DNA of 64,000 nt. It comes from Gari tellinella. Its lineage: Eukaryota > Mollusca > Bivalvia > Cardiida > Psammobiidae. Position numbers and translations under genes: made by a program. The notes beneath the pieces are model-generated. The model was not told the DNA's origin, did no database searches, and worked only from the letters and a program-made list of their open reading frames with translations. Position 1 is the stretch's first letter. Each line of letters begins with the position of its first letter. Below, one piece after another: positions 22,091 to 32,808 of this stretch. The stretch is from contig OV277862.1 in NCBI GenBank assembly GCA_922989275.2, forward strand, positions 22,115,543 through 22,179,542. The letters are read 5' to 3'.

Positions 22091-23558
22091 AACAAGGGCC
22101 ACTATTGCCCTAAATCGCTCACCTGGTACACCATGTAAACTTAACCTATAGTTACCTAGATTATGTTAACAAGATTTTTCTATGATTTGACCTAGTGACC
22201 TAGTTTTTGACCAGACACAATCCACATATGATTTTGACCTAGATTTGATGTAGGCAAATATTCTGACAATATTTCATTCAGATCTAATGAAATTTGCAGC
22301 CTCATGAGAGTTAACACTGTTTTTCTATGATTTGTTCTAGTGACCAACCTTTTGACTGGACATGACCCATATTCAAACTTGACCTAGCTATCAATGAGGC
22401 AAACATTTTGACCAAGTTTCATTGAGGTCAAATGAGATTTGTAGCCTCTAGAGTGTTAACTAGCTTTTTCGATGATTTTACCTAGTGACCTAGTTTTTGA
22501 CAAGACATGACCCACATTCAAACTTGACCTAGATATCAATAAGTAAAAAATACTGACCAAGTTTCATTAAGATCCAAAGAAATTTCTAGCCTCTAGAGTG
22601 TTCACAAGGTTTTTCAAAAATCTCACCTAGTGACCTAGTTTTTGTTTGACCGCAGATGACCCACATTCGAACTTGACCTTGATATTATTGAGGCAAACAT
22701 TGTGACCAAGTTTCATCAAGATCCAATGAGATTTGTAGCCTCTAGAGTGTTAACAAGGTTTTTCTATGAGTTGACCTAGTGACTTAGTTTTTGACTGAAC
22801 ATGACCCACATTCAAACTTTAACTAGATTTCATTGAGGCAAACATTCTGACCAAGTTTCATTAAGATCCAAAGAGATTTGTAGCCTCTAGAGTGTTAACA
22901 AGGTTTTCGATGATTTGACCTAGTGATCTAGTTTTTGACAGGACATGACACACATTCAAACTTGACATAGATTTGATTGAGGCAAACATATTGACCAAGT
23001 TTTAATAAGATCCAAAGGGATTTGTAGCCTCTAGAGTGTTAACAAGGTTTTTCGATGATTTGACCTAGTGACCTAATTTTTGACCGCACATGACCCACAT
23101 TCGAACTTGACCTTAGTTTCATTGAGGCAAGCAAACATTTTGACCAAGTTTCATTAAGATCCAATGAGATTTGTAGCCTATAGAGTGTTAAGGATTTTTA
23201 ATGATTTGACCTAGTGACCTAGTTTTTGACCGGACATGACCCACATGTTGACCTAGATTTTATTGAGGCAAACATTGTGACTAAGTTTCATCCAGATCCA
23301 ATGAGATTTGTAGCCTCTAGTATGTTAACAAGGTTTTGCGATGATTTGACCTAGTGACCTAGTTTTTGACCGCACAGGACCCACATTCGAACTTGACCTA
23401 GATATAAATGAGGCAAACATTTTGACAAAGTTTCATGAAGATTCAATGAGATTTGTAGCCGGTGGAGTGTTAACGAACAATTGTGAACAGATGGACGGAC
23501 GGACGGACATCCAGTAATCCTAAGAGCTCACCTTGGCACTTCATGCCAGGTGAACTAA
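22091..23558 (+). repeat. Family B element with ~145-bp tandem core
   Basis: Left end aacaagggccactattgccc taaatcgctcacctggta; about nine monomers built around gacctagtgacctagttttt gacc, catgacccacattcgaactt, gtagcctctagagtgttaac; right end agctcaccttggcacttcat gccaggtgaactaa. Monomers are fairly divergent from each other. Confidence 0.88.
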
Positions 23559-25304
23559 CAAGGGCCACTATGGCCCTAAATCGCTCACCTGGTAACCATG
23601 TAACCATGTACACCGTGTGACCTAGTTTTTGACCGGGCATGACCCTCATTCTAACTTGACCTCGATTTCAATGAGACAAACATTTTGTTCAAGTTTCATG
23701 AAGATTCAATGAATATTGTAGTCTCTAGTATGTTAACAAGGTTTTTCGAAGATTTGACCTAGTGACCTAGTTTTTGACCGGACATGACCCACATTCGAAC
23801 TTGGCCTAGATTTCATTGAGGCAATCATATTGATGAAGTTTCATGAAGATCCAATGAAATTTGTAGCCTCTAGAGTGTTAACAAGGTTTTTCGATAATTT
23901 GACCTAGTGACCTAGTTTTTGACCGGACATGACCCACATTCGAACTTGACCTAGATTTCATTAAGGCAAACATTTTGATGAAGTTTCATGAAGATCCAAT
24001 GAAATTTGTAGTCTCTAGGGTGTTAACAAGGTTTTTCGAAGATTTGACCTAGTGACCTAATTTTTGACCGGACATGACCCACATTCGAACTTGGCCTAGA
24101 TTTCATTGAGGCAATCATATTGATGAAGTTTCATGAAGATCCAATGAAATTTGTAGCCTCTTGAGTGTTTACAAGGTTTTTCGATAATTTGACCTAGTGA
24201 CCTAGTTTTTGACCGGACATGACCCACATTCGAACTTGACCTAGATTTCATTAAGGCAAACATTTTGATGAAGTTTCATGAAGATCCAATGAAATTTGTA
24301 GTCTCTAGGGTGTTAACAAGGTTTTTCGAAGATTTGACCTAGTGACCTAGTTTTTGACCCAACATGACCCACATTCGAACTTGGCCTAGATTTTATTGAG
24401 GCAATCATATTGATGAAGTTTCATGAAGATCCAATGAAATTTGTAGCCTCTAGAGTGTTAACAAGGTTTTTCGATAATTTGACCTAGTGACCTAGTTTTT
24501 GACCGGACATGACCCACATTCGAGCTTGACCTAGATTTCATTAAGGCAAACATTTTGATGAAGTTTCATGAAGATCCAATGAAAGTTGTAGTCTCTAGGG
24601 TGTTAACAAGGTTTTTCGAAGATTTGACCTAGTGACCTAGTTTTTGACCGGACATGACCCACATTCGAACTTGGCCTAGATTTCATTGAGGCAATCATAT
24701 TGATAAAGTTTCATGAAGATCCAATGAAATGTGTAGCCTCTAGATTGTTAACAAGGTTTTTCGATAATTTGACCTAGTGACCTAGTTTTTGACAGGACAT
24801 GACCCACATTCGAACTTGACCTAGATTTCATTAAGGCAAACATATTGATGAAGTTTCATGAAGATCCAATGAAAGTTGTAGCCTCTAGAGTGTTAACAAG
24901 GTTTTTCGATAATTTGACCTAGTGACCTAGTTTTTGACCGGACATGACCCACATTCGAACTTGACCTAGATTTCATTGAGGCAAACATTGTGACCAAGTC
25001 TCATCAAGATCCAATGAGATTTGAACCTGCTAGAGTGTTAACAACAATTGTGGACGGACGCACGTGCCACCGAAATGGGTTAGAGGGCCTTTTCTTTTGT
25101 TATTTTCTTTTGTTTGAATAACGGGCCACGGCCCCTTATTCTATTGTTACGAAATGAACTCTATTGTCTTCTTTTGTTATGTTTACAGTTATCTGGCCAG
25201 AAAAGGCCCTCTAACCCATTTCGGTTGTGCGGACAGACGACGGACGACGGACATCCAGCGATCCTAAAAGCTCACCTTGGCACTACGTGCCAGGTGAGCT
25301 AAAA
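23557..25304 (+). repeat. Family B element with a dimeric higher-order repeat
   Basis: Starts within the last bases of the preceding copy (back-to-back). Its ~145-bp monomers alternate between two types, one reading aacttggcctagatttcat and one aacttgacctagatttcat; each type recurs at exactly 290 bp (23801, 24091, 24381, 24671 and 23946, 24236, 24526, 24816). The right end is agctcaccttggcactacgt gccaggtgagctaaaa. A 155-bp MITE lies at 25070-25224. Confidence 0.9.
25070..25224 (+). mobile_element. 155-bp MITE with 26-bp perfect inverted repeats
   Basis: Ends CCGAAATGGGTTAGAGGGCC ttttct and its exact reverse complement. It lies in the right end of the family B element between gtgcca and ttgtgcgg. 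A clear target duplication is not visible. The interior carries cgggccacggcccc and is AT-rich otherwise. Confidence 0.88.
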
Positions 25305-25870
25305 AGGCATGTAAAGTCAATTTATTTAATTTTCCAATATAGATATATTATTAATATTATAGATTTAATATAGATATGAAGGATATTACTTGTGTGTTCA
25401 TAATTTACTGGATCTATTAAAGGAGGTGTTTAGAAAACAATAAAATATTTAGGACCTAGGGAAGTAGTCTTCTATGTATTTCTGTACTGTCACTTCTTTG
25501 TAAATAGGCAAAAAAGAGGTTCTAAATGAACAAAAACTGCAGTAGATAGTAAACAGTTAGTATGATTGATTTAAATTTTCAAGAAGATATAATACTTTAT
25601 CACATAACTAGCGGTCTGGCAGTGACATAAAGCCATTATACAAATATCGTAATCCACTAGTGGAATATCGTTTTTTGGGCCGGCCCAAACTGACCGTCCA
25701 CCAGAGCTGCATGTAGCGGGACGCCAATTAACATCATTTGCGATGACGTTAACGTAAACAAAGTGTCGTTTTGGCGGAAAATCTATATAGAAGAGGGTCT
25801 ACATACTACGGCTTCAATCAATTTAATAGGTGCTTGAACTTGTTATGTAATAAATAGAATCTCACATTCG
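25305..25870. other. Interval without recognised gene
   Basis: AT-rich sequence with a short aatattattatattta stretch, then a more GC-rich part at 25660-25760 (gggccggcccaaactgaccg). No open frame or repeat recognised. Confidence 0.4.
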
Positions 25871-25987
25871 TGCTCATTATTTATCTCTTTTAATAAACTC
25901 GTTGACTGAAAAGAATATGACGCTCGCCAAGGCTCGCGTCATATTATTTTAGTCAACGAGTTTATTAAAAATGATAAATAATGAGCA
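25871..25987 (+). repeat. 117-bp near-perfect palindrome (foldback)
   Basis: tgctcattatttatctcttt taataaactcgttgactgaa pairs with the sequence ending tttattaaaaatgataaata atgagca; the centre is gacgctcgccaaggctcgcg tc. The arms are about 50 bp. The AT arms with a GC-rich centre resemble the foldback at 51431-51572. Confidence 0.88.
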
Positions 25988-25999
25988 CTCATACAAGAT

Positions 26000-26225
26000 C
26001 CTCTATTTACTCCATAGCATGATTTTAGTTTTGAAGACAAGTAACCACTTTAAGCAGGTTGAAAGTAAAGCAGAATGCGCCTTTAGGTGCATTCTGCTTT
26101 ACTTTCAGTCTGCTTTAAGCAAGCATCTACTAGAATATAATTTTTTTCTTGTGATACATATTCAAGACTGTATAAATTGGAACTATTTTCTTCAGGGTAT
26201 GAATAAATTGAGTGTGTAAATATAA
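26000..26225 (+). mobile_element. M1 miniature element
   Basis: From atttactccatagcatgatt through the palindrome aagtaaagcagaatgcgcct / ggtgcattctgctttacttt to agggtatgaataaattgagt. The terminal repeat on the right is degraded. Confidence 0.8.
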
Positions 26226-26318
26226 AACGAAAATTTATGAATTATTCATGAATGAGTGATGATTTGTTTCAAACAAAGTGTAATGAAGTCTCATTTTCAT
26301 AACTACTAGGGGAATTAA

Positions 26319-28516
26319 AACAAGAGCCCCATGGGGCATATTTCGCTCACCTGAGAATAGCTGACAAAATGGAGATAATGATTTATGTCCAGGAGGTGTC
26401 ATTTTTTACCCGAGGGGCATTATTAAATTTGAACAATCTTGATAGAGGACCTGTAGATGATGCTATGTGCCAAATATCTAAGATCAGGGTACTAGGGTTT
26501 TAGACAAGAAGATTTTTTTAAGTTTCCATTGAAAAAATCTATTTTTAGCTCCTGTGACCTACATATGCAACAGATGAGACCATTTGAACAAAATAGGCAA
26601 AGGACATCTAGAAGTGTCACCATGTCGAATATCAAAGCTCTGGCCATATTAGTTTCAGAGTAGAAGACGTTTGAAAATTTCACTATATAACTCTATGTAA
26701 AACTGTGACCCCCGGAGCGGGGCCAATTTTGACCCCAGGGGCATTATTTCATCAAACTTGATAGAGGACATGTAGATGATGCTATGTGCCAAATATCTAA
26801 GCTCTGGCCCTTGTAGTTTTTGACAAGAAGATTTTTTAAGTTTTTATATACTAAGCCAAACTGCCAACGCAACACCTCCGAGTTCCCTTCTATTTTCATA
26901 TCAGAGCGGGTGTTTTAAATCGATGGAAAAGTTGACACAAAATTATTAATTGTTTTTATTTGTGTTTTTAAATTGATGCACTGTCCTCAAAGTTGTTAAT
27001 ATTGGCAAAGAATTTTCATTGACACTTCTGATGAATAATAACCATCTATCGAAACGTATCGCTAATTTCTGGTTAACATTTCCCATTGAAATTTGCATTA
27101 GAATGAGATTTCTGAAAACTTGTTATCACAAAATTCCCTATTTTTGGGACCAAATGCCAATTCATTTTGTTTTTGTTTACCAAGAGTATTGTCCATTGAT
27201 CACTCTATTAATTGCAGAAGAAATCTATTCAGGATATGCACACATTACAGAATTGATTAGACTAACTTAAAACATGTTTAACATTGGAAGTAATGGGAAT
27301 ATGCGGGGTGTTGCGTTGGAAGTTTGGCATAGTATAGAAAAAAACTATTTTTAGCTCCTGTCATCTAGATATGCAACCGACCAGAACCATTTGAACACTA
27401 TTGGTATAGGACATCTAGAAGTGTGACCTTACTGAATATCAAAGCTCTGGCCATGTTAATGTCAGAGAAGAAGACGTTTGAAAATTTCACTATATAACTC
27501 TTTGTAAAACTGTGACCTCCGGGGCGGGGCCAATTTTGACCCCAGGGGCATAATTTGAACAAACTTGATAGAGGACCTGTAGGCGATGATATGTGCTAAA
27601 TATCTAAGCTCTGGCCCTTGTAGTTTTAGACAAGAAGATTTTTTAAGTTTTCATTGAAAAAAATCTATTTTTAGCTCCTGTGACCTAGTTATGTAACGGA
27701 CCAGAACCATTTGTACAATTTTGGTATAGGACATCTAGAAGTGTAACTATGCCAAATATCAAAGCTCTGTCCATATTAGTTTCAGAGAAGAAGACGTTTG
27801 AAAATCTCACTATATAACTTTGTGTAAAACTGTGACCCCCGGGGCGGGGCCGATTTTGACCCCCGGGGCGGGGCCAATTTTGACCCCAGGGGCATAATTT
27901 GAACAAACTTGATAGAGGACCTGTAGGCGATTCTATGTGCCAAATATCTAAGCTATGGCCCTTGTAGTTTCAGACAAGAAGATTTTTAAAGTTTTCATTG
28001 AAAAAATCTATTTTTAGCTCCTGTGACCTAGTTATGCAACCGACCATTACCATTTGTACAATTTTGGTAAAGGACATCAAGAAGTGTCACCATGCCAAAT
28101 ATCAAAGCTCTGAAAATTTCACTATATAACTCTATGTAAAACTGTGACCCCCGGGGCGGGGCAATTTTAACCCCAGGGGCATAATTTGAACAAAATTGAT
28201 AGAAGACCTGTAGATGATGCTATGTGCCAAATATCTAAGCTCTGGCCCTTGCAGTTTTTGACAAGAAGATTTTTTAAGATTTCCTTATTTTTTCACTTTG
28301 GTTGCCATGGCAACCAGAGTTCTGCATTGTTTTTAATTCTTTGAACAAATTTGAAAGAGCTTGACCCAAGGAACATTTCTGTAAAGTTTGGTTGAATTCT
28401 GTCAAGCGGTATAGGAGGAGATGTCATTTGGAGCAATTGTTCACGACGCCGGACACCGCAGGACACAGGGCCATCCCAATAGCTCATCTTGAGCCTTTGG
28501 CTCAGGTGAGCTAAAA
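26319..28516 (+). repeat. Family C element, complete, carrying a TA-flanked MITE
   Basis: Left end aacaagagccccatggggca tatttcgctcacctgag; core of ~320-bp repeats (ctctggccatattagtttca, ctctatgtaaaactgtgacc, aggggcataatttgaacaaa, gatagaggacctgtag); right block ggttgccatggcaaccagag then acgccggacaccgcagg and agctcatcttgagcctttgg ctcaggtgagctaaaa. The insert at 26851-27332 splits one repeat. Confidence 0.88.
26851..27332 (+). mobile_element. 482-bp MITE with ~29-bp inverted repeats and TA/TATA flanks
   Basis: Left ctaagccaaactgccaacgc aacacctccg; right cggggtgttgcgttggaagt ttggcatag, its inverted match with a few differences. TATA lies on both sides. Other family C copies show the uninterrupted site. 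The 83-codon + frame inside (27019-27270) has no recognised homology. TA-type duplication suggests a Tc1/mariner-like mobiliser. Confidence 0.85.
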
Positions 28517-28920
28517 ATGAGGAGTATAATCCAATTCAATAACGGAAAAAAACAATGACCAATGATTTGATTTTTCATACCAAGTTCTACTTAAAAAACT
28601 GATTGCGCTGTTACAATTTCGTTTTAATATTCTTAAATAGATCATTTTTAATTATTATGGTAAAGTATTTGAAAAAGGTAACTGCAGTCTCAGTAACTTT
28701 TTGGTACGGTCTAGTAATGTTTGCAGGTTATTAGATCAAATGTCTTGTGAAAGAAGCTAATAAATGTCCAATTTTATTACATAAAATAGAGTTTTAGAAC
28801 ACTTCTGTGGCCATGTAATGTATAAAGTGAATCGGGACACGGATCGTTTTTCGTCCGCGATACGATACGGCTGATTCGTCCGTTCACGATTTCGATTCAC
28901 TGGTGAATCGTTACAGCCCT
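28517..28920. other. Interval without recognised gene
   Basis: Ends with a CpG-rich stretch (gaatcgggacacggatcgtt, cgatacgatacggctgattc, gaatcgttacagccct) at about 28830-28917 that looks like the subterminal part of another DNA transposon. Nothing else recognised. Confidence 0.4.
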
Positions 28921-29087
28921 ACTTAATACTGAGCCCTGGTGGACGCCTACTCCAACACCAAACTCGTCACTGTAGTCATTGCCGACACACACACAGCTTC
29001 TTGCATTGTTGATCATTGCTTGTACGGTTCGTACCAGCCATTCTTCAACCCCTAGTTTACGCATAGCCCACCAAATGACTCTCCTGT
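28921..29087 (-). pseudogene. Fragment of a second-clade non-LTR reverse transcriptase
   Basis: Read on the minus strand it encodes RRVIWWAMRKLGVEEWLVRT and on to FGVGVGVHQGSVL: the palm region with the VHQGSVL box of a widespread invertebrate non-LTR lineage, different from the CR1-like copies here. Only about 55 codons remain; it is open across that length but has no start or remaining domains. Confidence 0.8.
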
Positions 29088-29284
29088 GGGTTTAGGGTTT
29101 AATTCAGAAATAAAGATTTTAGTTTTTGCAATACTCCCTTTATCTGGAACTCTGATTTATGAATTCTGTACAGTCAAACCTTTATTAAGCGGCCATTGAA
29201 TTAAGATACATGGTGATTTTTACAGAAGAGTTACTGCTGAATGCAGGACAAAAGTAATTTAGTTATAAATAGTATAAATATATC

Positions 29285-29412
29285 ATATTTGACTTTCAAA
29301 AGGTATCATAAAGCAGGTAGAAAGTAAAGCAGAATTCTGTTTAACTTTCAACCTGCTTTAAGTGGTCACCTGTCTTCAAATCTAGAGCCAGGTCATTGGG
29401 TAATGGGTTAAA
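29285..29412 (-). mobile_element. M1 fragment beside LDLa-3 exon
   Basis: Contains aagcaggtagaaagtaaagc agaattctgtttaactttca acctgctttaagtggtcacc and ends cattgggtaatgggttaa, 12 bp from the exon's donor side. The left arm is truncated. Confidence 0.75.
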
Positions 29413-29424
29413 CTCATTTTTTAC

Positions 29425-29550
29425 CTGAGCATGATATCTCATCACTTCTGTCACCACAGTCATCTCGACCATCACATGTCCACGACTCGTAAATACACCG
29501 CTTATTGAAGCACAAGAACGTCCCATTATGACTGCCACACTGCAAGTTTG
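29425..29550 (-). CDS. LRP12: LRP12-like exon: LDL-receptor class A module 3
   Basis: A 126-bp (42-codon) exon, phase 1 to phase 1, between acceptor tgtatgtacag and donor tcag|gtaaaa. It encodes a canonical LDLa module: [39 protein letters not shown]. The full DGxDDCGDxSDE calcium box is present. The ESW-C-D--DDCGD-SDE pattern closely resembles the last LDLa of vertebrate LRP12 as I know that family. The 3' splice site is only about 21 bp from the end of an inserted M3 miniature element (29572-29769), so the branch-point region may be transposon sequence. The next exon supplies the TM helix. Confidence 0.92.
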
Positions 29551-29571
29551 CTGTACATACAAAAAAATATA

Positions 29572-29769
29572 CAGTAAAACTTCTCTATTACGACCACAAA
29601 CTTCTATTAAGTGTTTAAGGTAGGTGGCTGCTAAAAGCAAGGTGAAAGGAAAAGAGAAAGCTCCTTTAAGAGCTTTCTGTGTTCCTTTCATCATGCTTTA
29701 AGATGTCACCTGTCTTTCATACAGTCAATGAGTCTTCTTTTTGGTGGTTGTAATAGAAAGGTTTTACTG
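29572..29769 (-). mobile_element. M3 miniature element next to the LDLa-3 acceptor
   Basis: Ends cagtaaaacttctctattac gaccac and gtggttgtaatagaaaggtt ttactg, flanked by TA on both sides. Internal palindrome gaaaagagaaagctccttt / aagagctttctgtgttcctt. It is inserted in the intron 21 bp upstream (transcript sense) of the LDLa-3 exon. Confidence 0.85.
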
Positions 29770-29814
29770 TATTCTGTATCACATGTTTATGTATATGGCA
29801 ACTGTCAAGAAAAA

Positions 29815-30455
29815 CAAGACTGTGCGTTCAATAAAAGCTTATGCCCCCGGTGGCATCCTTAACAATATATTCTGAATCTTTTCTAAGTCCATATTAGGTC
29901 AAGGTCAAACTGAGCGTGGGTATTATTGGTGAGTTGGAAATAATCAAAGGCAATATCTGTATAAGTATTGAATCATTGTAGTAAACAGTGTTGATGCTAG
30001 ACAAAACGGTAAAATTTAGTTAACCGAGAAACAGACCATTTAAAATATTCTAAGTTCAAATTAGGTCAAGGTCAAGATCAAAATCACAGTTTGGTGATAT
30101 TGGTGGATAGGGAATGGTCAAAGGCAACAACTGTATAAGTATCAAAGCATTGTAGTCAGTTGTGTTGATGCTAGAGGCAACGGTAAAATCTATTAACCAA
30201 GAATTAGCCTATTTAAAATATTCTTAGTCGAAATTAGGTTAAGGTCACAGTCAAAATCAAAGTTTGGTGGTATTGGTGGATAGGGAATGGTCCATGGCAA
30301 CAAGTATAAGTATAAATATCCAAGCATTTGGGTAAGCAGTGTTGATGCTAGACGAAACGGTAAAATCTACTTAGGGACGGACTCACACACACGCGGACGG
30401 ACAGGACGATTACTATATGCCTCCGCATCTATCTATGACGGGGGCATAAAAATCA
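29815..30455 (+). repeat. Element with ~155-bp tandem units and ggggcataaaa end
   Basis: Left aaaacaagactgtgcgttca...gcccccggtggcat; three units containing attaggtcaaggtcaa, tggtggatagggaatggtca, tgttgatgctaga (near 29895, 30060, 30235); right end acacgcggacggacaggacg then tgcctccg...gacgggggcataaaa. Same building plan as families A-E with a different terminal motif. Confidence 0.75.
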
Positions 30456-30544
30456 AGATTCTGTCTAGCCATTTTCTTAATAAACAGGTCTGTCTACTAA
30501 TAGTTTTAACCTTATTTATCTTATATTGATTATGAAACAAGTTC

Positions 30545-30740
30545 TAATATCATATACCAGTCACTTTCAATGGTTTGAGCAGCGGCTAAAGCAGTAATTT
30601 CTGTGAGAGGAATTTACCAGAGAACCTTGGAAAAACTCATGTCCAGACATGTGACAGATGTACCTTACCCTCTCACAAGGGATCAAACTCAGGACCGCAT
30701 TGGTCAGAAATGGGTGCGCTTACCATTATGCTCTCTGGAC
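30545..30740 (-). repeat. tRNA-derived SINE
   Basis: On the minus strand the sequence from about 30738 downward has tRNA-like promoter boxes: A box-like gagcataatggtaagcgc and B box-like gagtttgatcccttg about 40 bases on, followed by a non-tRNA body (ggacatgagtttttccaagg). tRNA folding of the head is imperfect. The 3' end is not defined. Confidence 0.6.
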
Positions 30741-31110
30741 ACCCGTTTATCTATGTATATAACATAACACAGCTCTAGATATGGAGAGTGCAAAATTGCT
30801 GTTTACCCCGTCTTATCTGTAGACTTTTACTAGTCCCTTCTTCTGATACCCCTTCACTGAATCTTCCAAACAACCTATACCGAATGGGGCGGGGTATTCA
30901 TGCAGTACTATCAATATTTAATTGAGCTATTGTCAGTTAAAGACATTACATGACCAAGCTTTGGTGGTGACACCTAGCACCATAGAAAGTTTGAGTCAAA
31001 GCATGGAGCCCATGCACTTACTCGGCTAGCGTTTAGGCAAAGACTCATTCAGGCGTCTCATGTGAGACCCGCACCTAATATTTGATAGCTTGGTTAGTAA
31101 AACCCATTGA
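30741..31110. other. Interval without recognised gene
   Basis: No coding region or clear repeat; contains ttaccattatgctctctgga at its start (SINE head) and a short inverted gtctcatgtgagac at about 31056-31069. Confidence 0.35.
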
Positions 31111-32338
31111 AACAAGAGGGCCTGAAGGCCCTGATATAGCTCACCATTTGTAATGAAGTCCGATAGCTTTACCTTTGAATTTCACCCGTTTTATTCTAAA
31201 TCCTTTCCAGTTTGTCGACCTACTGTAGTATAGTAGAGTACATCAAAGGCAAATAACTAGAGCCTAAACAATACTGATCGAAATGAAGCCTTTTTCTAGC
31301 ATTTCAAAGTATATCAAGGGCAGGTAACTATTGCCACAATGATTACATTTCAACAATAATTGCACTCCTTCGAGAACATATAGCTACATCCTTTGTGTAC
31401 AAGTATAATCAAAATCCATTGAAAACTGTGGTTGCAAGAGTGTAAACGCTGTAAAATATGGCATTTTCAGCAATTCAAAGGTAGATATCTCTTGATCTAT
31501 TTGTCGGATTCCAACCATAATCACTCTTTTATGAACTCTTATGGTCATATACAATCTGCGCAAGTTTGAGAGAGCTGGGATCAATATTGTGGCCTCTAGA
31601 GCGTAAACACTGTTAAATATATCATTTTCAGCAATTCAAAGGTAGATAACTCTTGACCTATTGATCTGATTACAACCATAATTAAACTCATCTGAAGTCT
31701 TATGGTAATATACAATCTGAGTAAGTTTAAGAAAGATTGGATAAAATTTGTGGCCTCTAGAGTGTAAATATCGTTAAATATGGAATTTTCAGCAATTCAA
31801 AGGTAGATAACTATCGACCTATAAATCTGATTTCAACAATAATCAAACTCATCTGAACTCTTATAGTCATATACAATCTGAGCAAGTTTGAGATGTATTG
31901 GATAAAAAATTGTGGCCTCTAGAATGTAAACACTGTTAAATATGGCATTTTCGGCAATTCAAAGGTAGATAACTCTTGATCTATTTGTCCGAATTCAACC
32001 AAAATCGAACTCATCCGAACTCTTATCGTCATATACAATATGGGCAAGTTTTAGAAAGATTAGATAAATACTGTGGCCTCTAGAGTGTAAACACTGTTAA
32101 ATATGGCATTTTCAGCAATTCAAAGGTAGATAACTCATGACCTATTTGTCCGATTTCAACCATAATCGAACTCATCCGAGCTCTTATGGCAATATACCAT
32201 CTGAGCCAGTTTGAGAAAGATTGGATTATTATTGTGGCCTCTAGAGTGTAAACACTAAAATTGTTGACGACGGACGACGCACAACGGACATTCAAGGATT
32301 GCAAAAGCTCACCCTGAGCTAGCTCAGGTGAGCTAAAA
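31111..32338 (+). repeat. Family A element
   Basis: Left end aacaagagggcctgaaggcc ctgatatagctcaccatttg, about six ~150-bp monomers, then gacgacggacgacgcacaac and agctcaccctgagctagctc aggtgagctaa. It is closest to 17262-18645: both share the ctcaccatttg head and the same order of diverged monomers. Confidence 0.85.
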
Positions 32339-32808
32339 ACTATTGAGATCAATTATGTAAGGGCCTCTATTCAAAGCATCAGATGGCTGAGCCGTTGCCT
32401 AAACAATTTACTCATGCTCTATACAGGCATACCTGTATTTTGACACCTACTGAAAACAATGGGGGGGGATCAATGAATGGACTGGCTTAATGTCTTAAAC
32501 CAAAAATCTAGTTTTAGTAACAGTTCATGTTACCTTTGACCTATTGACCTCAAATGCAATCCAATGCATCCCCTATTCATAAGCATTCAGTATCCCCTCA
32601 TCATAATCAACTAGTACACCAAAATGGGAATGACCCCCACCCCCCATTAAAACAGAACAGACAAATGGACAGACAGCACAAAACCAGTAAAGTAATGATT
32701 GAGATTGATATCTTTGAAGGAAAGTATGCTTTTTGGGGCATTTAAATCATTCCTCAATTGAAGAAAATAGTCCCAATTTATACAGAACTTATAAACATGT
32801 ACCAAAAT
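32339..32808. other. Unclassified, ending in an M1 arm
   Basis: A g-run (ggggggggat, about 32461) and tgacctattgacctcaaatg occur without a recognised element. From about 32735 the sequence matches the M1 right arm in reverse (cattcctcaattgaagaaaa tagtcccaatttatacag); family E is inserted into it. Confidence 0.5.

Noticed and set aside
22091..25304. CRISPR-like direct repeats
   Set aside because: Units are ~145 bp, without short spacers, and lie in a dispersed eukaryotic element; nothing indicates a prokaryotic array.
27019..27270. 83-codon frame inside the TA-flanked MITE as a transposase remnant
   Set aside because: No DDE residues or HTH pattern are visible and the element is only 482 bp.
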